Position numbers and translations under genes: made by a program. Of a stretch of DNA of 64,000 bases, positions 7,551 through 17,490 are shown one piece after another (the stretch's first letter is position 1; each line of letters begins with the position of its first letter). Below the pieces are notes generated by a model. It ran no database searches and was not told the origin of the DNA. It saw only the letters and a list, made by a program, of their open reading frames with translations. The DNA is from Mycobacterium sp. Aquia_216. Lineage in GTDB: Bacteria > Actinomycetota > Actinomycetes > Mycobacteriales > Mycobacteriaceae. The stretch lies in contig NZ_CP113529.1 in the NCBI RefSeq assembly GCF_026723865.1, positions 5,084,001 to 5,148,000 on the forward strand, read 5' to 3'.

Positions 7551-10526
7551 ATGGATTTCGGGTTGCTGCCACCAGAGATCAACTCCGCCCGTATCTACGC
7601 TGGCCCGGGCCCGGGCCCGATGCTGGCCAACGCGGCGGGCTGGGACGCCCTGGCCGCCGAACTGGAATCCGCCGCCACCGGCTACTCCGCCCAAATCACC
7701 GGACTCACCGGCATCGCCTGGTCGGGCCCGGCCTCCACGGCGATGAGCGCCGCAGCCACCCCCTACATGGAATGGCTAGAAACCAGCGCCGCCGCTGCCG
7801 CCCAGACCGCCACCCAGGCCTACGGCGCCGCAGCCGCCTACGAAGCAGCATTCGCCATGACCGTGCCCCCACCAGTCATCGCCGCCAACCGCGCCCAACT
7901 CATGACGTTGATCGCCACCAACTGGCTCGGACAAAACACCCCCGCGATCGCCGCTACCGAAGCCCAGTACATGCAGATGTGGATCCAAGACACCACCGCC
8001 ATGTACAGCTACGCCGGCGCCGCCGAAACCGCCAGCACCCTCACACCCTTCAACGAACCACCCCAAACCACCAACCCCAACAGCCAAACCGACCAAGCCC
8101 GCGCCCTCGCCCAAACCACCGGCAACACCACCACCGCCCGCACCCAAACCCTGGTACAAACCGCCACCACCAACACCAGCCAACAACTCAGCGCAGCCAA
8201 CGTCGCCCCACAGGCCGCCGCGGACGCCGGGAGCACCTTCGATGTCCCCGCCGGCACGACTTACACCCTGTCCGGCAATACGATCCTCGGCACGGGCCAA
8301 ACGTATACATCGATGACGGTCGAAGGCACCCTCAACATCACCGCCGGCACCACCCTCGACATCGAATCCGGCGGAAGCCTGATCATTCAATCCGGGGGCA
8401 CCGTCACTGACTTCGGCGCCATCACCGTTAACGGCGGCACCCTCACCAATGCCGGCACTCTCACCATCGCCAACGGCCCAATCGTAGTACTCGGCGACAG
8501 CGGCATCCTCACCATCAACAGTGGCACCCTCACAAACACCGGTACCCTGGCCATCAGTAGCAACTTAACCGGTATCCCCTACCACGTTGCCCTCAACGTC
8601 AACGGCGGCACACTCATTAACAGCGGCGCTATCACCGTTACCAACAATGGGGCCATCACCGGCAGCAGCGTCAACCTCACCGTCAACGGCGGCACCCTCG
8701 CCAACAGCGGCACCATCACCGTTACCAACAATGGGGCCATCACCGGCAGCAGCGTCAACCTCACCATCGGCCCCGGGGGCACCCTCAACGACACCGGCAC
8801 ACTCACCATCAACACCGGCGGCACCCTCAACGACACCGGCAACCTCACCATCGGCAACAGCACCCTCAATCAAACCGGTACCCTCACCAACAGCGGCACC
8901 CTCAACGACACCGGCACCCTCACCATCGACCAAGGCACCCTCGCCAACAACGGCACCCTCAACGACACCGGCACCCTTACCATCAACCCCGGCACCGCCC
9001 TCAACCCCAACACCATCCTCAACAACAGCGGCACCCTCAACATCGCTACCTCCACCACCCACACCGGTACCCTCACCATCGACCCCGGCCCCACCGCCAG
9101 CAACAACGGCATCCTCAACAACAGCGGCACCCTCACCATCAACACCGGCGGCACCCTCAACGACGGCGGCACCCTCACCATCGACCCCACCGGCACTCCG
9201 AACGGCGGTACCCTCACCATCAACCCCGGGGGCACCCTCAACGAATCCGACATGCTCACCATCAACACCGGCGGTACCCTCAACGACAGCGGCACCCTGA
9301 CCGTCAACGACGGCGGTGTCCTCACCGACGCCGGCTCTCTCACCATCAACCCCACCAGTGCCCCCAACACCGGCACGCTCACCATCAACACCGGCGGCGT
9401 GCTCCAAGACGTCAACGGCGGCACCCTGATCGTCGACCCCGGCGGCACCCTCACCGACTCCGGCACCATCGCCGTCAACACCGGCGGCACCCTCACCGAC
9501 AGCGGCACCCTCACCATCAACACCGGCGGCACCCTCAACGTCAGCGTCCATGGCACCCTCAACGTCACCTCCAGCGGCACCTTGACCGACAGCGGCACCC
9601 TCAACATCAACGACACCGGCACCCTCACCGACTCCGGCACCCTCACCGTCAACACCGGCGGCACCCTCAACGACACCGGCAACCTCACCATCAACACCGG
9701 CGGCACCCTCACCGTCAACGACGGCGGTATCGTGGACGACTACGGAACCCTCACCGTCAACTACGGCGGCACCTTCACCGTCAACCAAAGCAGTTATCTC
9801 ACCGTCGGCAGCGGCGGGATCCTCGACGACTACGGAACCCTCACCGTCAACGACGGTGGCTATCTCCTCTTCAATCCCCACAGCACCCTCAGCGTCGACA
9901 CAGGCGGCACCCTCACCGTCAACCCCGGCGGCTATTTCGACGACTACGGCGTCCTCACCATCAACAACGGTGGCACCCTCACCGTCGACCCCGGCGGCTT
10001 CTTCGACGACTACGGAACCCTGAACGTCAACACCGGGGGCACCCTGACCGACAGCGGCACCCTGGTTCTCGACGGCAGCACCCTCAACGACTACGGCACA
10101 TTCACCATCAACACGGGCGGCGCCGTCACCCTCAACGACGGCACCATCCTCACCGTCAACGCCGACGGCACCCTTTCCATCAACACTGGCGGCTACCTCA
10201 CGGTCAACGCCAGCAGCACCGTCCCCGTCCAATCCGGCGGCACCCTGTTCGTCGGCCCGGGTGAGATGGTCACCGTCGGACACGGGGGCTCCGCCGGCCC
10301 GAGCGGCTACATCGGCCCCGTCACTGTCGCTCCGGGCACGCCGCCGGTTCCCCCGACGCCGCTGGACCCCGACAGCCTGCTATTGGCTTCGCCAGGCCTG
10401 TCGGGAACCTCAGGAATCCAACCCCAGCTCAATGCCGACGCGCTTTTAGATGCACTCTCCAACGGTCCCGACGACCTGGACCGCGACAACAGATCGCTCG
10501 AGATACTGGAAGACATCATCAGCTAG
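7551..10526 (+). CDS. PPE family protein with long beta-solenoid-like repeat domain
   Basis: A 991-residue protein. Residues 1 to about 175 are a canonical PPE domain ([11 protein letters not shown] start, WSG turn in the helical hairpin, [19 protein letters not shown]-like [12 protein letters not shown]). A Thr/Gln/Asn-rich linker (about 176-225) leads to about 670 residues of short repeats built on [14 protein letters not shown]. They resemble right-handed beta-helix or adhesin repeats and are neither PGRS nor GxGNxG (MPTR) type. The C-terminal 85 residues include [19 protein letters not shown], shared with the second PPE gene. PPE proteins leave the cell through ESX type VII systems, normally with a PE partner; none is adjacent. 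The ATG at 7551 is used since the PPE motif starts there. Confidence 0.93.
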   Translation: MDFGLLPPEINSARIYAGPGPGPMLANAAGWDALAAELESAATGYSAQITGLTGIAWSGPASTAMSAAATPYMEWLETSAAAAAQTATQAYGAAAAYEAAFAMTVPPPVIAANRAQLMTLIATNWLGQNTPAIAATEAQYMQMWIQDTTAMYSYAGAAETASTLTPFNEPPQTTNPNSQTDQARALAQTTGNTTTARTQTLVQTATTNTSQQLSAANVAPQAAADAGSTFDVPAGTTYTLSGNTILGTGQTYTSMTVEGTLNITAGTTLDIESGGSLIIQSGGTVTDFGAITVNGGTLTNAGTLTIANGPIVVLGDSGILTINSGTLTNTGTLAISSNLTGIPYHVALNVNGGTLINSGAITVTNNGAITGSSVNLTVNGGTLANSGTITVTNNGAITGSSVNLTIGPGGTLNDTGTLTINTGGTLNDTGNLTIGNSTLNQTGTLTNSGTLNDTGTLTIDQGTLANNGTLNDTGTLTINPGTALNPNTILNNSGTLNIATSTTHTGTLTIDPGPTASNNGILNNSGTLTINTGGTLNDGGTLTIDPTGTPNGGTLTINPGGTLNESDMLTINTGGTLNDSGTLTVNDGGVLTDAGSLTINPTSAPNTGTLTINTGGVLQDVNGGTLIVDPGGTLTDSGTIAVNTGGTLTDSGTLTINTGGTLNVSVHGTLNVTSSGTLTDSGTLNINDTGTLTDSGTLTVNTGGTLNDTGNLTINTGGTLTVNDGGIVDDYGTLTVNYGGTFTVNQSSYLTVGSGGILDDYGTLTVNDGGYLLFNPHSTLSVDTGGTLTVNPGGYFDDYGVLTINNGGTLTVDPGGFFDDYGTLNVNTGGTLTDSGTLVLDGSTLNDYGTFTINTGGAVTLNDGTILTVNADGTLSINTGGYLTVNASSTVPVQSGGTLFVGPGEMVTVGHGGSAGPSGYIGPVTVAPGTPPVPPTPLDPDSLLLASPGLSGTSGIQPQLNADALLDALSNGPDDLDRDNRSLEILEDIIS
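8240..10250 (+). repeat. Degenerate in-frame minisatellite encoding the solenoid of the first PPE
   Basis: About 2 kb of coding DNA is made of related 42-bp units, each split into sub-units of about 18 and 24 bp. They translate to a 14-residue period such as [14 protein letters not shown]. Copies differ by point changes and by small in-frame gains or losses, and some are replaced by DDYGTLTVN variants towards the 3' end (9730-10080). The repetition leaves one antisense frame open for 572 codons, a by-product rather than a gene. Length variation between strains by slippage is expected. Confidence 0.85.
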
Positions 10527-10570
10527 CTGCGGCGCTATCGGACGCACTCTCCTAGAGGAGCGCTGAGCGT

Positions 10571-11390
10571 TCAGAGCAGCGAACGGACCTCCCGGGGCAG
10601 CGCAAACACCAGCGTTTCCTGCGCCGTCGTCGCGGGTTACACCACGTCGAAGCCGGACTGGGCGAGCGACTACAGCACAGATAACCGCTTCAAACCACGC
10701 TGGGTCGATGCGGCGGCCCAGTTGACTAAAGGTGGGCGGCACACCATTGGCCGAGCAATCCACTCACATCGGCCCGAGCAACCCCTCCCATCAGCTCGGG
10801 CCGTCCGCAAAGTCCAATCCGGAAGAGTCCTCACCTTTAACTCGGGCAGCGCGCCGCTGCATGCGCTGTGGGCAGTCGTGTAACGGCGAGCGGAGCTGTC
10901 CGCCACGCGGTACGGGTTGTCACACGGTGGACCGATGACGAACTCATCAGCAGCGAACGCCACCGATTCCGGAAGTTGTTCGGCCAGCGGCATTCTCGCG
11001 GTCGGAGCGATAGTCGGTTTGTATCGTCGGTCGGTCACACCCCGACTCGGCGTGGGTTAGCCGAGCCTGACATTGGCGACGAGGCCGACTGTTTCAGTGC
11101 ACACCAAAGTGGCCCTGCCATATCGTCACGCTGACGCCGTCGAGGGCTCCGGCAACGAACAGCGACCCGGCGACCGCCGAATTTGCGTGGACAAGTGGCG
11201 CTCGGCTACGGCTGAGTCCGTTGTTGGATCGATGAATCGACGCCGACGCAGCCGGGAAAGCTCGCGGACCGGGATTCCATTCCTGGTCACGACGAACGAC
11301 TGCGGTCCCCGTCACATGGCTCCGGCTACTCCGCCGACTCCGTCGACGAGCTGCACCTGCTTCGGGCAACCTCCCCTGCGGTCGTCACCC
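10571..11390 (-). pseudogene. Decayed partial copy of ispH between the two PPE genes
   Basis: Two blocks match the intact ispH at 13107-14114. At 10571-10737 the minus strand encodes an ispH C-terminus ([14 protein letters not shown], then RSLL and a stop). It carries an in-frame TAA where ispH has Gln, a frameshift near LVNWA/IDPAW, and a deletion of about 40 bp. At 11311-11389 it encodes TAGEV and QVQLVDGV, matching [13 protein letters not shown] of ispH (13597-13670), again with a frameshift and a stop. The spacing between the blocks is about 330 bp longer than in ispH, so the middle is rearranged. It cannot make a functional enzyme. The rest of 10527-11448 holds no other gene I can support. 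Confidence 0.78.
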
Positions 11391-11448
11391 AGCCGTATTA
11401 CACTCCTGTCCAAGAATCGCCGCTCTGCTCCGGAAAGCGAGTCGCGCC

Positions 11449-13110
11449 ATGGACTTTGGGTTGTTGCCTCCCGAGATCAACTCCGCGCGCATCTATGCCG
11501 GGCCCGGGCCAGGGCCGATGCTCTCAGCCGCGGCAGGCTGGGAAGCGTTGGCCGCAGAGCTCGAATCCGCCGCCGGCGGTTACTCATCGGAGCTCGCGGG
11601 ATTGACCAGCCGTTGGTTCGGCGTTTCCTCGATGAGGATGGCGGCTGCGGCCACCCGCCATGTGGCGTGGCTGCAGGCCAGCGCTGTCCAAGCCGGGCAA
11701 ACCGCTGCCCAGGCCTACACGGCCGCGGCGGCCTACGAAGCGGCCTACGCGATGACTGTGCCCCCGCCGGTGGTCGCGGCCAACCGGGCGCAGTTGATGG
11801 CGTTGATCGCGACCAATTTTCTCGGACAGAACACCCCGGCGATCGCCGCCACTGAAGCCCACTACGCGGAAATGTGGGTCCAAGACGCCGCCGCGATGTA
11901 CGGCTACGCGGCCGACTCGGAGGTCGCCAGCACCCTGGCCTCGTTTGACGAGCCGACACAGACCACCGACTCGACGGGCCAAAATGCGCAGGCCCGCGCC
12001 GTGGCCCAGGCCGCCGGCAACACCACGACTGCCCAGACCCAATCCCTGGCTCAGCAACTCAACTCGACCGTCAACACCGGCGGCAACATCACCATCGGTC
12101 CCGGCGGCAACAACACCACCATCAGCGGCAACGTCACCATCAGCGGCACCGTCACCATCAGCGCCGGCGATACCATGACTATCGACGCCGGCAGCTCCCT
12201 TACCGTCGAGTCCGGTGGCACCCTCATCGTCAACGGCACCCTCACCGTGAATGGCACCCTGACCATCCAACCCGGCGCCACCCTCACCATCGGGCCCGGC
12301 GCATCTGCCACAGTTAACGGCGCCCTGGTCAACGCCGGCACCCTTACCGTCAACGGCGGGTCCCTCTCCATCGGCTCCGGGGGCAGCCTCTTCAACGCCG
12401 GCGCCATCAACGTCAGCGGGGTCGTCCTCGCCCCGCCCCCGCACCCGGGCTTAGTCACGATCGCCCCCGGCGGCACGGCCACCGTCGCCAAGGGGGGCAC
12501 CGTCACGCTCGGCACAAGCACCACCTTCACCGTCGGCGGCACCCTCACGGTCGACCCCGGCGCCACCGTCACCGTCGGCGGGGGCGCCCAGTTCTCCGTC
12601 ACTGGGTCCACCAGCGTGACGGGCGCGGTCAACGTCGCCTCATCCGGCAGCTTCGCCGTCAACGGCAGCGTCACCGTCGGCTCGGGCGGCACGGTCACCG
12701 TCGCCCCCCACGGCTTCGTCAACGTCCTCGGCCCCGGCGCCATCGTCAGTGTCGACCCCGGTGGCACTGTCACCGTCGGCTCGAACGCCACCGTCACGAT
12801 CGGGTCAGGCCCCACGGCCGGCACCGTCTCCATCGACGGTGGCTCGCTCGCCGTCAGCCCCGGAGGCATGGTCAATGTCGGCACCCACGGCGCCGTCATC
12901 ATCGGCCCGGGCGAAACCGTCACGGTCGGCCCCGGGGGCTCGGTGGGGCCCGGCGGCTACCTCGGCCCCGTCACCGTGGCTCCGGCAGTTCCACCGGCTC
13001 CGGGAGCTCCATCGTGGCTCAGCAGCCTGCTGGGTACACCAGGCCTGGCCGGAACCTCAGGAATCCAACCCCAGTTAAATGTCGATGCGCTGTTGGACGC
13101 GCTGTCTTAA
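11449..13110 (+). CDS. PPE family protein, second copy, shorter solenoid repeat domain
   Basis: A 553-residue paralogue of the upstream PPE. Residues 1 to about 180 are a PPE domain nearly colinear with it (RWFG instead of WSG at the hairpin turn). About residues 205-495 are shorter, Val-richer repeats such as [11 protein letters not shown] and GGTVTVG, and the last 60 residues repeat the shared tail ([29 protein letters not shown]). The repeat segment differs strongly from the first copy, while both ends are conserved. The stop codon overlaps the convergent ispH stop by 4 bp (TTAA). It is probably surface-exposed or secreted by an ESX system; no PE gene is next to it. Confidence 0.93.
   Translation: MDFGLLPPEINSARIYAGPGPGPMLSAAAGWEALAAELESAAGGYSSELAGLTSRWFGVSSMRMAAAATRHVAWLQASAVQAGQTAAQAYTAAAAYEAAYAMTVPPPVVAANRAQLMALIATNFLGQNTPAIAATEAHYAEMWVQDAAAMYGYAADSEVASTLASFDEPTQTTDSTGQNAQARAVAQAAGNTTTAQTQSLAQQLNSTVNTGGNITIGPGGNNTTISGNVTISGTVTISAGDTMTIDAGSSLTVESGGTLIVNGTLTVNGTLTIQPGATLTIGPGASATVNGALVNAGTLTVNGGSLSIGSGGSLFNAGAINVSGVVLAPPPHPGLVTIAPGGTATVAKGGTVTLGTSTTFTVGGTLTVDPGATVTVGGGAQFSVTGSTSVTGAVNVASSGSFAVNGSVTVGSGGTVTVAPHGFVNVLGPGAIVSVDPGGTVTVGSNATVTIGSGPTAGTVSIDGGSLAVSPGGMVNVGTHGAVIIGPGETVTVGPGGSVGPGGYLGPVTVAPAVPPAPGAPSWLSSLLGTPGLAGTSGIQPQLNVDALLDALS
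12061..12955 (+). repeat. In-frame repeat tract of the second PPE gene
   Basis: About 0.9 kb of short coding repeats with a GTVTVGxGG/GTLTVNxGG theme, less regular than in the first PPE gene. The units alternate Gly/Asn turns with Thr-Val/Leu-Thr strands, as expected of a beta-solenoid. The DNA repeats are diverged enough to be recognised mainly at protein level. Confidence 0.75.
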
Positions 13111-14114
13111 GTCGATTTGAGCAGCGAGCGAATCTCGCGGGGCAGCGCGAACACCAGTGTCTCCTGCGCCGTCGTCACCGGTTGCACCATGTCGTAGCCG
13201 CATTCGGCGAGCCGCTCCAGCACGCCTCGCACCAGGACTTCGGGGACGGATGCTCCGGAGGTGACCCCTACCGTAGTCACGCCCTGCAGCCAGGATGGGT
13301 CGATGTCGTCGGCCCAGTCGACCAGGTAAGCGGCGGTCGCCCCGCCACCCAGCGCCACCTCCACCAGTCGCACCGAATTCGAGGAATTGCGGGACCCGAC
13401 GACGATCACCAGCTCGCACTCCGGTGCCATCGCCTTGACCGCCACCTGCCGGTTCTGGGTCGCATAGCAGATGTCGTCGCTCGGCGGGTCCTGCAGCTTC
13501 GGGAAACGCTGCCGCAGCCGCTCGACGATCTCCATGGTCTCGTCGACCGACAGCGTGGTCTGCGACAGCCAGATGACCTTGTCTTCGTCGCGAACCGTCA
13601 CGTTGTCCACGGCGGCGACGCCGTCGACCAGCTGCACGTGCTCGGGCGCTTCGCCGGCGGTGCCGATGACCTCCTCGTGCCCTTCGTGGCCGATCAGCAG
13701 GATGTCGTAGTCGTTGCGGGCGAACCGCCGGGCCTCGTTGTGCACCTTGGTGACCAACGGGCAGGTGGCGTCGATGGTGTGCAGATTCCGCTCGGCCGCC
13801 TCGACGTGCACGGTCGGCGCGACGCCATGCGCCGAGAACACCACGATGGCGCCCTCGGGCACCTCGCTGGTCTCCTGGACGAACACCGCACCGGCCTTTT
13901 GCAGCGTGTCCACCACGTGCCGGTTGTGCACGATCTCGTGGCGCACATAGACCGGGGCGCCGTGCTTCTCGAGCGCGCGCTCGACCGTTTCGACCGCCCG
14001 ATCCACACCTGCGCAGTAGCCACGCGGCTCCGCGAGGAGCACCCTTTTGCTGATCGGATCGCTGGCTACCGAGCTGGCCGCGCCGGGAATCCCCATGTCG
14101 ACAGTCGGCACCAT
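13107..14114 (-). CDS. ispH: 4-hydroxy-3-methylbut-2-enyl diphosphate reductase
   Basis: IspH (LytB) catalyses the last step of the MEP isoprenoid pathway, reducing HMBPP to IPP and DMAPP with a [4Fe-4S] cluster. The 335-residue protein has the three cluster cysteines in [22 protein letters not shown] and [10 protein letters not shown], plus the HEIVHN and SGASVPE motifs. The start at 14114 ([11 protein letters not shown]) matches the mycobacterial LytB2 N-terminus. It is divergent from the Rv1109c-like gene and convergent, with a 4-bp overlap, with the second PPE gene. A decayed partial copy lies at 10571-11390. Confidence 0.97.
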   Translation of the reverse strand: MVPTVDMGIPGAASSVASDPISKRVLLAEPRGYCAGVDRAVETVERALEKHGAPVYVRHEIVHNRHVVDTLQKAGAVFVQETSEVPEGAIVVFSAHGVAPTVHVEAAERNLHTIDATCPLVTKVHNEARRFARNDYDILLIGHEGHEEVIGTAGEAPEHVQLVDGVAAVDNVTVRDEDKVIWLSQTTLSVDETMEIVERLRQRFPKLQDPPSDDICYATQNRQVAVKAMAPECELVIVVGSRNSSNSVRLVEVALGGGATAAYLVDWADDIDPSWLQGVTTVGVTSGASVPEVLVRGVLERLAECGYDMVQPVTTAQETLVFALPREIRSLLKST

Positions 14115-14203
14115 GTCCTTCAGGGTACGTTCTGCCGACACGGGGCCGCCAGCTCGCGCCGGTGGGCTTGGCGTTAGCCGCTGCTTAAGGCAATCTTGGA
14201 CCC

Positions 14204-14788
14204 ATGGCGACTGCACCGTATGGAGTTCGACTACTGGTCGGCGCGGCGACCCTCGCCGTCGAGGAGACCATGAAACTGCCGAAAACGATCCTGATGTACC
14301 CGATGACAGTAGCCAGTCAGGCGGCGCACATCGTGATGCGATTTCAGCAGAATCTGGCGGAGCTGGTGATCAAGGGTGACTCCACCCTGGAGTCCATTTT
14401 TCCGCCCAAGGACGAAAAGCCGGAGTGGGCAACGTTCGACGAGGACACGGCCGAGGCCCTCGAAAGCGCTTTCGCCGAATTGCCGGACGGCGCCGGGGGT
14501 GATCGCCGGGCCGAGGGGCGGTTCGCGCTGTATTCGGTCGCCGATGCCGCGCTGGACGCGGGCGCCCCGAGTAAGCCGACCGGGCAATCGAAGCAATCGG
14601 TTCCGGAGCCGTCGGTGGCTGCCGAACTCGACTACCCGACGCTGACGCTGGCCCAGCTGCGAGCCCGGGTGCAATCGCTGAGCGTCGACGAGCTCGAGGC
14701 GCTGCTGGCCTACGAGCAGGCCACCAAGGCCCGCGCTCCGTTTCAGACGTTGCTGGCCAACAGGATCACCCGCGCGACCGCGAAGTGA
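14204..14788 (+). CDS. Rv1109c-like protein (lipid droplet-associated family)
   Basis: A 194-residue protein that begins with an amphipathic or hydrophobic region (residues about 5-50, [20 protein letters not shown] and [14 protein letters not shown]), followed by an acidic middle. It ends in a small helical domain ([25 protein letters not shown], about 145-180) resembling Rho-N/SAP-like folds. Actinobacterial relatives are annotated as lipid droplet-associated proteins; I rely on memory for that label. It is the first gene of an operon with xseA, whose GTG start overlaps its stop by 4 bp (GTGA). Confidence 0.8.
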   Translation: MATAPYGVRLLVGAATLAVEETMKLPKTILMYPMTVASQAAHIVMRFQQNLAELVIKGDSTLESIFPPKDEKPEWATFDEDTAEALESAFAELPDGAGGDRRAEGRFALYSVADAALDAGAPSKPTGQSKQSVPEPSVAAELDYPTLTLAQLRARVQSLSVDELEALLAYEQATKARAPFQTLLANRITRATAK

Positions 14789-16044
14789 CCCGAGCGGCGA
14801 ATTCGGAGGCGAACTCGGCCGAGAACCCGTTCCCGGTTCGCGCCGTCGCGATCCGGGTCGCGGGCTGGATCGACCGGCTGGGAACCGTTTGGGTCGAAGG
14901 GCAGTTGGCGCAGATCAACATTCGGGCCGACTCCAAGACCGTGTTCATGGTGCTGCGTGACCCGGCCGCCGACATGTCGTTGACCGTGACGTGCCCGCGA
15001 GACCTGGTGCTGAACGCGCCGGTGAAATTGGTCGAGGGAACCCAAGTGGTCGTCTGCGGTAAGCCCTCGTTCTACACCGGGCGTGGCACATTCTCGTTGC
15101 GGCTCAGTGAGATTCGTGCCGTCGGTGTCGGCGAACTGCTGGCGCGTATTGACCGGCTGCGTCGCCTGTTGGAAGCCGAAGGGCTATTCGACCCGAGGCT
15201 CAAACGGCCAATCCCCTTCCTGCCGAACATGGTTGGATTGATCACCGGCCGGGCAAGCGCCGCCGAACGTGACGTGACGACGGTGGCCGGCGCCCGGTGG
15301 CCAGCGGTGAGGTTCGCGGTGCGCAACACCGCCGTGCAGGGGCCCAACGCGGTCGCCCAGATCGTCGATGCCCTAGGCGAACTCGACCGCGACCCGGCCG
15401 TCGACGTAATCGTGCTGGCCCGCGGCGGGGGCAGCGTCGAGGACCTGCTGCCGTTCTCCGACGAGACGTTGTGCCGCGCAATCGCGGCCTGTCGCACACC
15501 GGTGATCAGCGCGGTCGGGCACGAACCCGACAATCCGTTGTGCGATCTGGTCGCCGATCTGCGCGCGGCCACCCCGACCGACGCGGCAAAAAAGATGGTT
15601 CCGGACACGGCCGCGGAGCAGCGAGGAATCCATGACCTGCGCCGACGTAGCGCGCAGGCGCTGCGTAATTGGGTGTCTCGCGAACAGCGGGCGCTGACCC
15701 AGTTGCGCAGCCGCCCGGTGCTGGCCGAGCCGTTGACGGCGGTGACGGCCCGAGCCGAGGAGATCCACCGCGCCCGCTCGGCGGTGCGCCGCGACATCAC
15801 CCGACTGGTCGGCGCCGAATCCGAACGCGTCGGTCACCTGGCCGCACGGCTGGCTACGCTGGGCCCGGCGGCGACCTTGGCCCGGGGCTACGCGGTGGTG
15901 CAGACCGTCCCCGCCGCCGGCGCTGGCGAAGCGATGCGCGTACTGCGCTCCGTGGACGACGCGCCGGCCGGCGCCCGGCTGCGGGTCCGCGTTTCCGACG
16001 GCGCCGTCGCGGCGGTAAGTGAGGGGCTGACCGATGGTCACTGA
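14785..16044 (+). CDS. xseA: Exodeoxyribonuclease VII large subunit
   Basis: The 419-residue XseA has an N-terminal OB-fold for single-stranded DNA (about residues 20-120, including [10 protein letters not shown]). The catalytic region carries [35 protein letters not shown] and [15 protein letters not shown] long helical, Arg/Glu-rich C-terminal segment binds the small subunit. With XseB it degrades single-stranded DNA to oligonucleotides in repair. The GTG start overlaps the preceding stop by 4 bp and its end overlaps xseB, so all three genes are translationally coupled. Confidence 0.96.
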   Translation: MTRAANSEANSAENPFPVRAVAIRVAGWIDRLGTVWVEGQLAQINIRADSKTVFMVLRDPAADMSLTVTCPRDLVLNAPVKLVEGTQVVVCGKPSFYTGRGTFSLRLSEIRAVGVGELLARIDRLRRLLEAEGLFDPRLKRPIPFLPNMVGLITGRASAAERDVTTVAGARWPAVRFAVRNTAVQGPNAVAQIVDALGELDRDPAVDVIVLARGGGSVEDLLPFSDETLCRAIAACRTPVISAVGHEPDNPLCDLVADLRAATPTDAAKKMVPDTAAEQRGIHDLRRRSAQALRNWVSREQRALTQLRSRPVLAEPLTAVTARAEEIHRARSAVRRDITRLVGAESERVGHLAARLATLGPAATLARGYAVVQTVPAAGAGEAMRVLRSVDDAPAGARLRVRVSDGAVAAVSEGLTDGH

Positions 16045-16282
16045 CAAAGACGGCGGCGGAGCCGAGTCGGCTACGCCCATTAGTCAACTTGGCTATGAAG
16101 CCTGCCGCGACGAGCTGATCGAGGTCGTGCGCCTCCTGGAACAAGGGGGGCTTGACCTCGATGCATCGCTGAAACTCTGGGAAAGGGGCGAACAGCTCGC
16201 AAAGCGGTGCGAAGAGCACTTAGCTGGCGCCCGTAAACGGGTGGAGGATGCGCTGGCGGCCGGCCGGGACGAGGAAGACTGA
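16034..16282 (+). CDS. xseB: Exodeoxyribonuclease VII small subunit
   Basis: An 82-residue XseB with the two-helix pattern [20 protein letters not shown] followed by [20 protein letters not shown]. It coats the helical tail of XseA and is required for exonuclease VII activity. The ATG lies within the last codons of xseA (11-bp overlap), ensuring stoichiometric synthesis. Confidence 0.94.
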   Translation: MVTDKDGGGAESATPISQLGYEACRDELIEVVRLLEQGGLDLDASLKLWERGEQLAKRCEEHLAGARKRVEDALAAGRDEED

Positions 16283-16315
16283 ACCGACCGAGCAATCCAC
16301 AATTCTTTCTAGAAT

Positions 16316-16329
16316 TGGAACACGTTTCA
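16316..16329. promoter_or_regulatory. KstR-type operator
   Basis: TGGAACACGTTTCA matches the KstR consensus TnnAACnnGTTnnA at every fixed position. KstR is the TetR-family repressor of cholesterol catabolism in mycobacteria, relieved by steroid CoA thioesters. The site ends 2 nt before the -10 of the 3-beta-hydroxysteroid dehydrogenase gene, a position suited to direct repression. The M. smegmatis homologue of this gene has been reported as KstR-dependent, which supports the call. Confidence 0.75.
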
Positions 16330-16331
16330 GT

Positions 16332-16337
16332 TAGGCT
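16332..16337 (+). promoter_or_regulatory. -10 element, leaderless promoter of the steroid dehydrogenase
   Basis: TAGGCT fits TANNNT and is separated by 7 nt from the ATG at 16345, so transcription should begin on the start codon. This also supports 16345 over an in-frame upstream ATG at 16315, which would lie upstream of the promoter. Confidence 0.65.
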
Positions 16338-16344
16338 TTGCGAC

Positions 16345-17445
16345 ATGGGTGATGCATCACTGACAACCGACCTCGGCCGCGTGCTGGTCACCGGCGGCTC
16401 CGGGTTCGTCGGCGCCAACCTGGTGACCACCTTGCTCGACCGCGGGTATTCCGTGCGCTCCTTCGACCGCGCCCCGTCCCCGCTCGCCCCGCATTCGCAA
16501 CTGCAGGTGCTGCAAGGCGACATCACCGACAAGGCCGTCTGCGCGCAGGCAGTGGAAGGCGTCGACACGGTTTTCCACACCGCGGCGATCATCGAGCTGA
16601 TGGGCGGCGCGTCGGTGACCGACGAATACCGCCAGCGCAGCTTTGCGATCAACGTCGGCGGCACCCAGAATCTGGTCGACGCCGGGCATGCCGCAGGTGT
16701 GCAGCGATTCGTCTACACGTCATCCAACAGCGTGGTGATGGGCGGCCAGAATATCGCCGGCGGCGACGAAACTCTGCCCTACACCACTCGATTCAACGAC
16801 CTCTACACCGAGACGAAAGTCATCGCCGAGCGATTCGTGTTGTCGCAGAACGGTGTTGATGGCATGCTGACGTGCGCGATCCGCCCCAGCGGCATCTGGG
16901 GCCGTGGCGACCAGACGATGTTCCGTAAACTGTTCGAGAGTGTGATCGCCGGTCACGTCAAAGTCCTGATCGGCCGCAAGTCCGCGCGGCTGGATAATTC
17001 CTACGTGCACAACTTGATTCACGGTTTCATCCTGGCCGCCCAACATCTGGTACCCGGCGGTACGGCACCCGGTCAGGCTTACTTCATCAACGACGACGAC
17101 CCGATCAACATGTTCGAGTTCGCCCGGCCGGTGGTGGAGGCCTGCGGGCAGCCGTGGCCGCGAATACGAGTCAACGGCCCGGTCGTGCGGGCGGCGATGA
17201 CCGGCTGGCAGCGGATGCACTTCCGGTTCGGGATTCCCGCGCCGCTGCTGGAGCCGCTGGCGGTCGAACGCCTGTACCTGGACAACTTCTTCTCGGTTGG
17301 CAAGGCTTCCCGCGACCTCGGCTACCAGCCGCTGTTCACCACCGAGAAGGCGTTGACCGAGTGCCTGCCGTACTACGTGGACATGTTCGGCCAGATGAAG
17401 AGGCAGGACGAGATGGCCAAGGCCGCCGCCAAGCGTTCTCGGTAA
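16345..17445 (+). CDS. 3-beta-hydroxysteroid dehydrogenase / isomerase family
   Basis: A 366-residue extended SDR homologous to Rv1106c, which oxidises cholesterol to cholest-4-en-3-one as the first step of sterol-ring catabolism. It has the NAD-binding VLVTGGSGFVGANLV near the N-terminus, FHTAAI, a catalytic YTSSN serine region, and YTETKVIAE containing the Tyr/Lys pair. The predicted leaderless start (MGDASLTTDLGRVLV) agrees with the mycobacterial family. A KstR-type operator lies directly upstream, so induction by cholesterol is likely. A diverged copy of its last codons occurs again at 19260-19349, beyond the inserted HNH gene. Confidence 0.93.
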   Translation: MGDASLTTDLGRVLVTGGSGFVGANLVTTLLDRGYSVRSFDRAPSPLAPHSQLQVLQGDITDKAVCAQAVEGVDTVFHTAAIIELMGGASVTDEYRQRSFAINVGGTQNLVDAGHAAGVQRFVYTSSNSVVMGGQNIAGGDETLPYTTRFNDLYTETKVIAERFVLSQNGVDGMLTCAIRPSGIWGRGDQTMFRKLFESVIAGHVKVLIGRKSARLDNSYVHNLIHGFILAAQHLVPGGTAPGQAYFINDDDPINMFEFARPVVEACGQPWPRIRVNGPVVRAAMTGWQRMHFRFGIPAPLLEPLAVERLYLDNFFSVGKASRDLGYQPLFTTEKALTECLPYYVDMFGQMKRQDEMAKAAAKRSR

Positions 17446-17490
17446 GGCGATACGGGCGCGATCGCTGTCGGGCGAGGCTACGGTTCAAGC
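17413..17490 (+). repeat. Direct repeat, copy A (3' end of the steroid dehydrogenase)
   Basis: From ATGGCCAAGGCCGCCGCCAA in the last codons of the dehydrogenase to GGTTCAAGC downstream of its stop. The same order of bases reappears at 19260-19349 at roughly 80% identity with a 12-nt insertion. The two copies bracket the DUF222/HNH gene and its flanks. Confidence 0.72.

Noticed and set aside
8240..10250. CRISPR-like regular repeats
   Set aside because: The repeats are in frame, translated, degenerate and lack unique spacers; they encode the PPE solenoid.
8565..10283. 572-codon open frame antisense to the first PPE gene ([11 protein letters not shown] repeats)
   Set aside because: It is the reverse complement of the in-frame repeat, which lacks codons that give antisense stops; it has no Shine-Dalgarno and no independent homology.
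11073..11855. 260-codon frame running into the second PPE gene
   Set aside because: It overlaps the decayed ispH copy and the PPE start in another frame; no homology seen.
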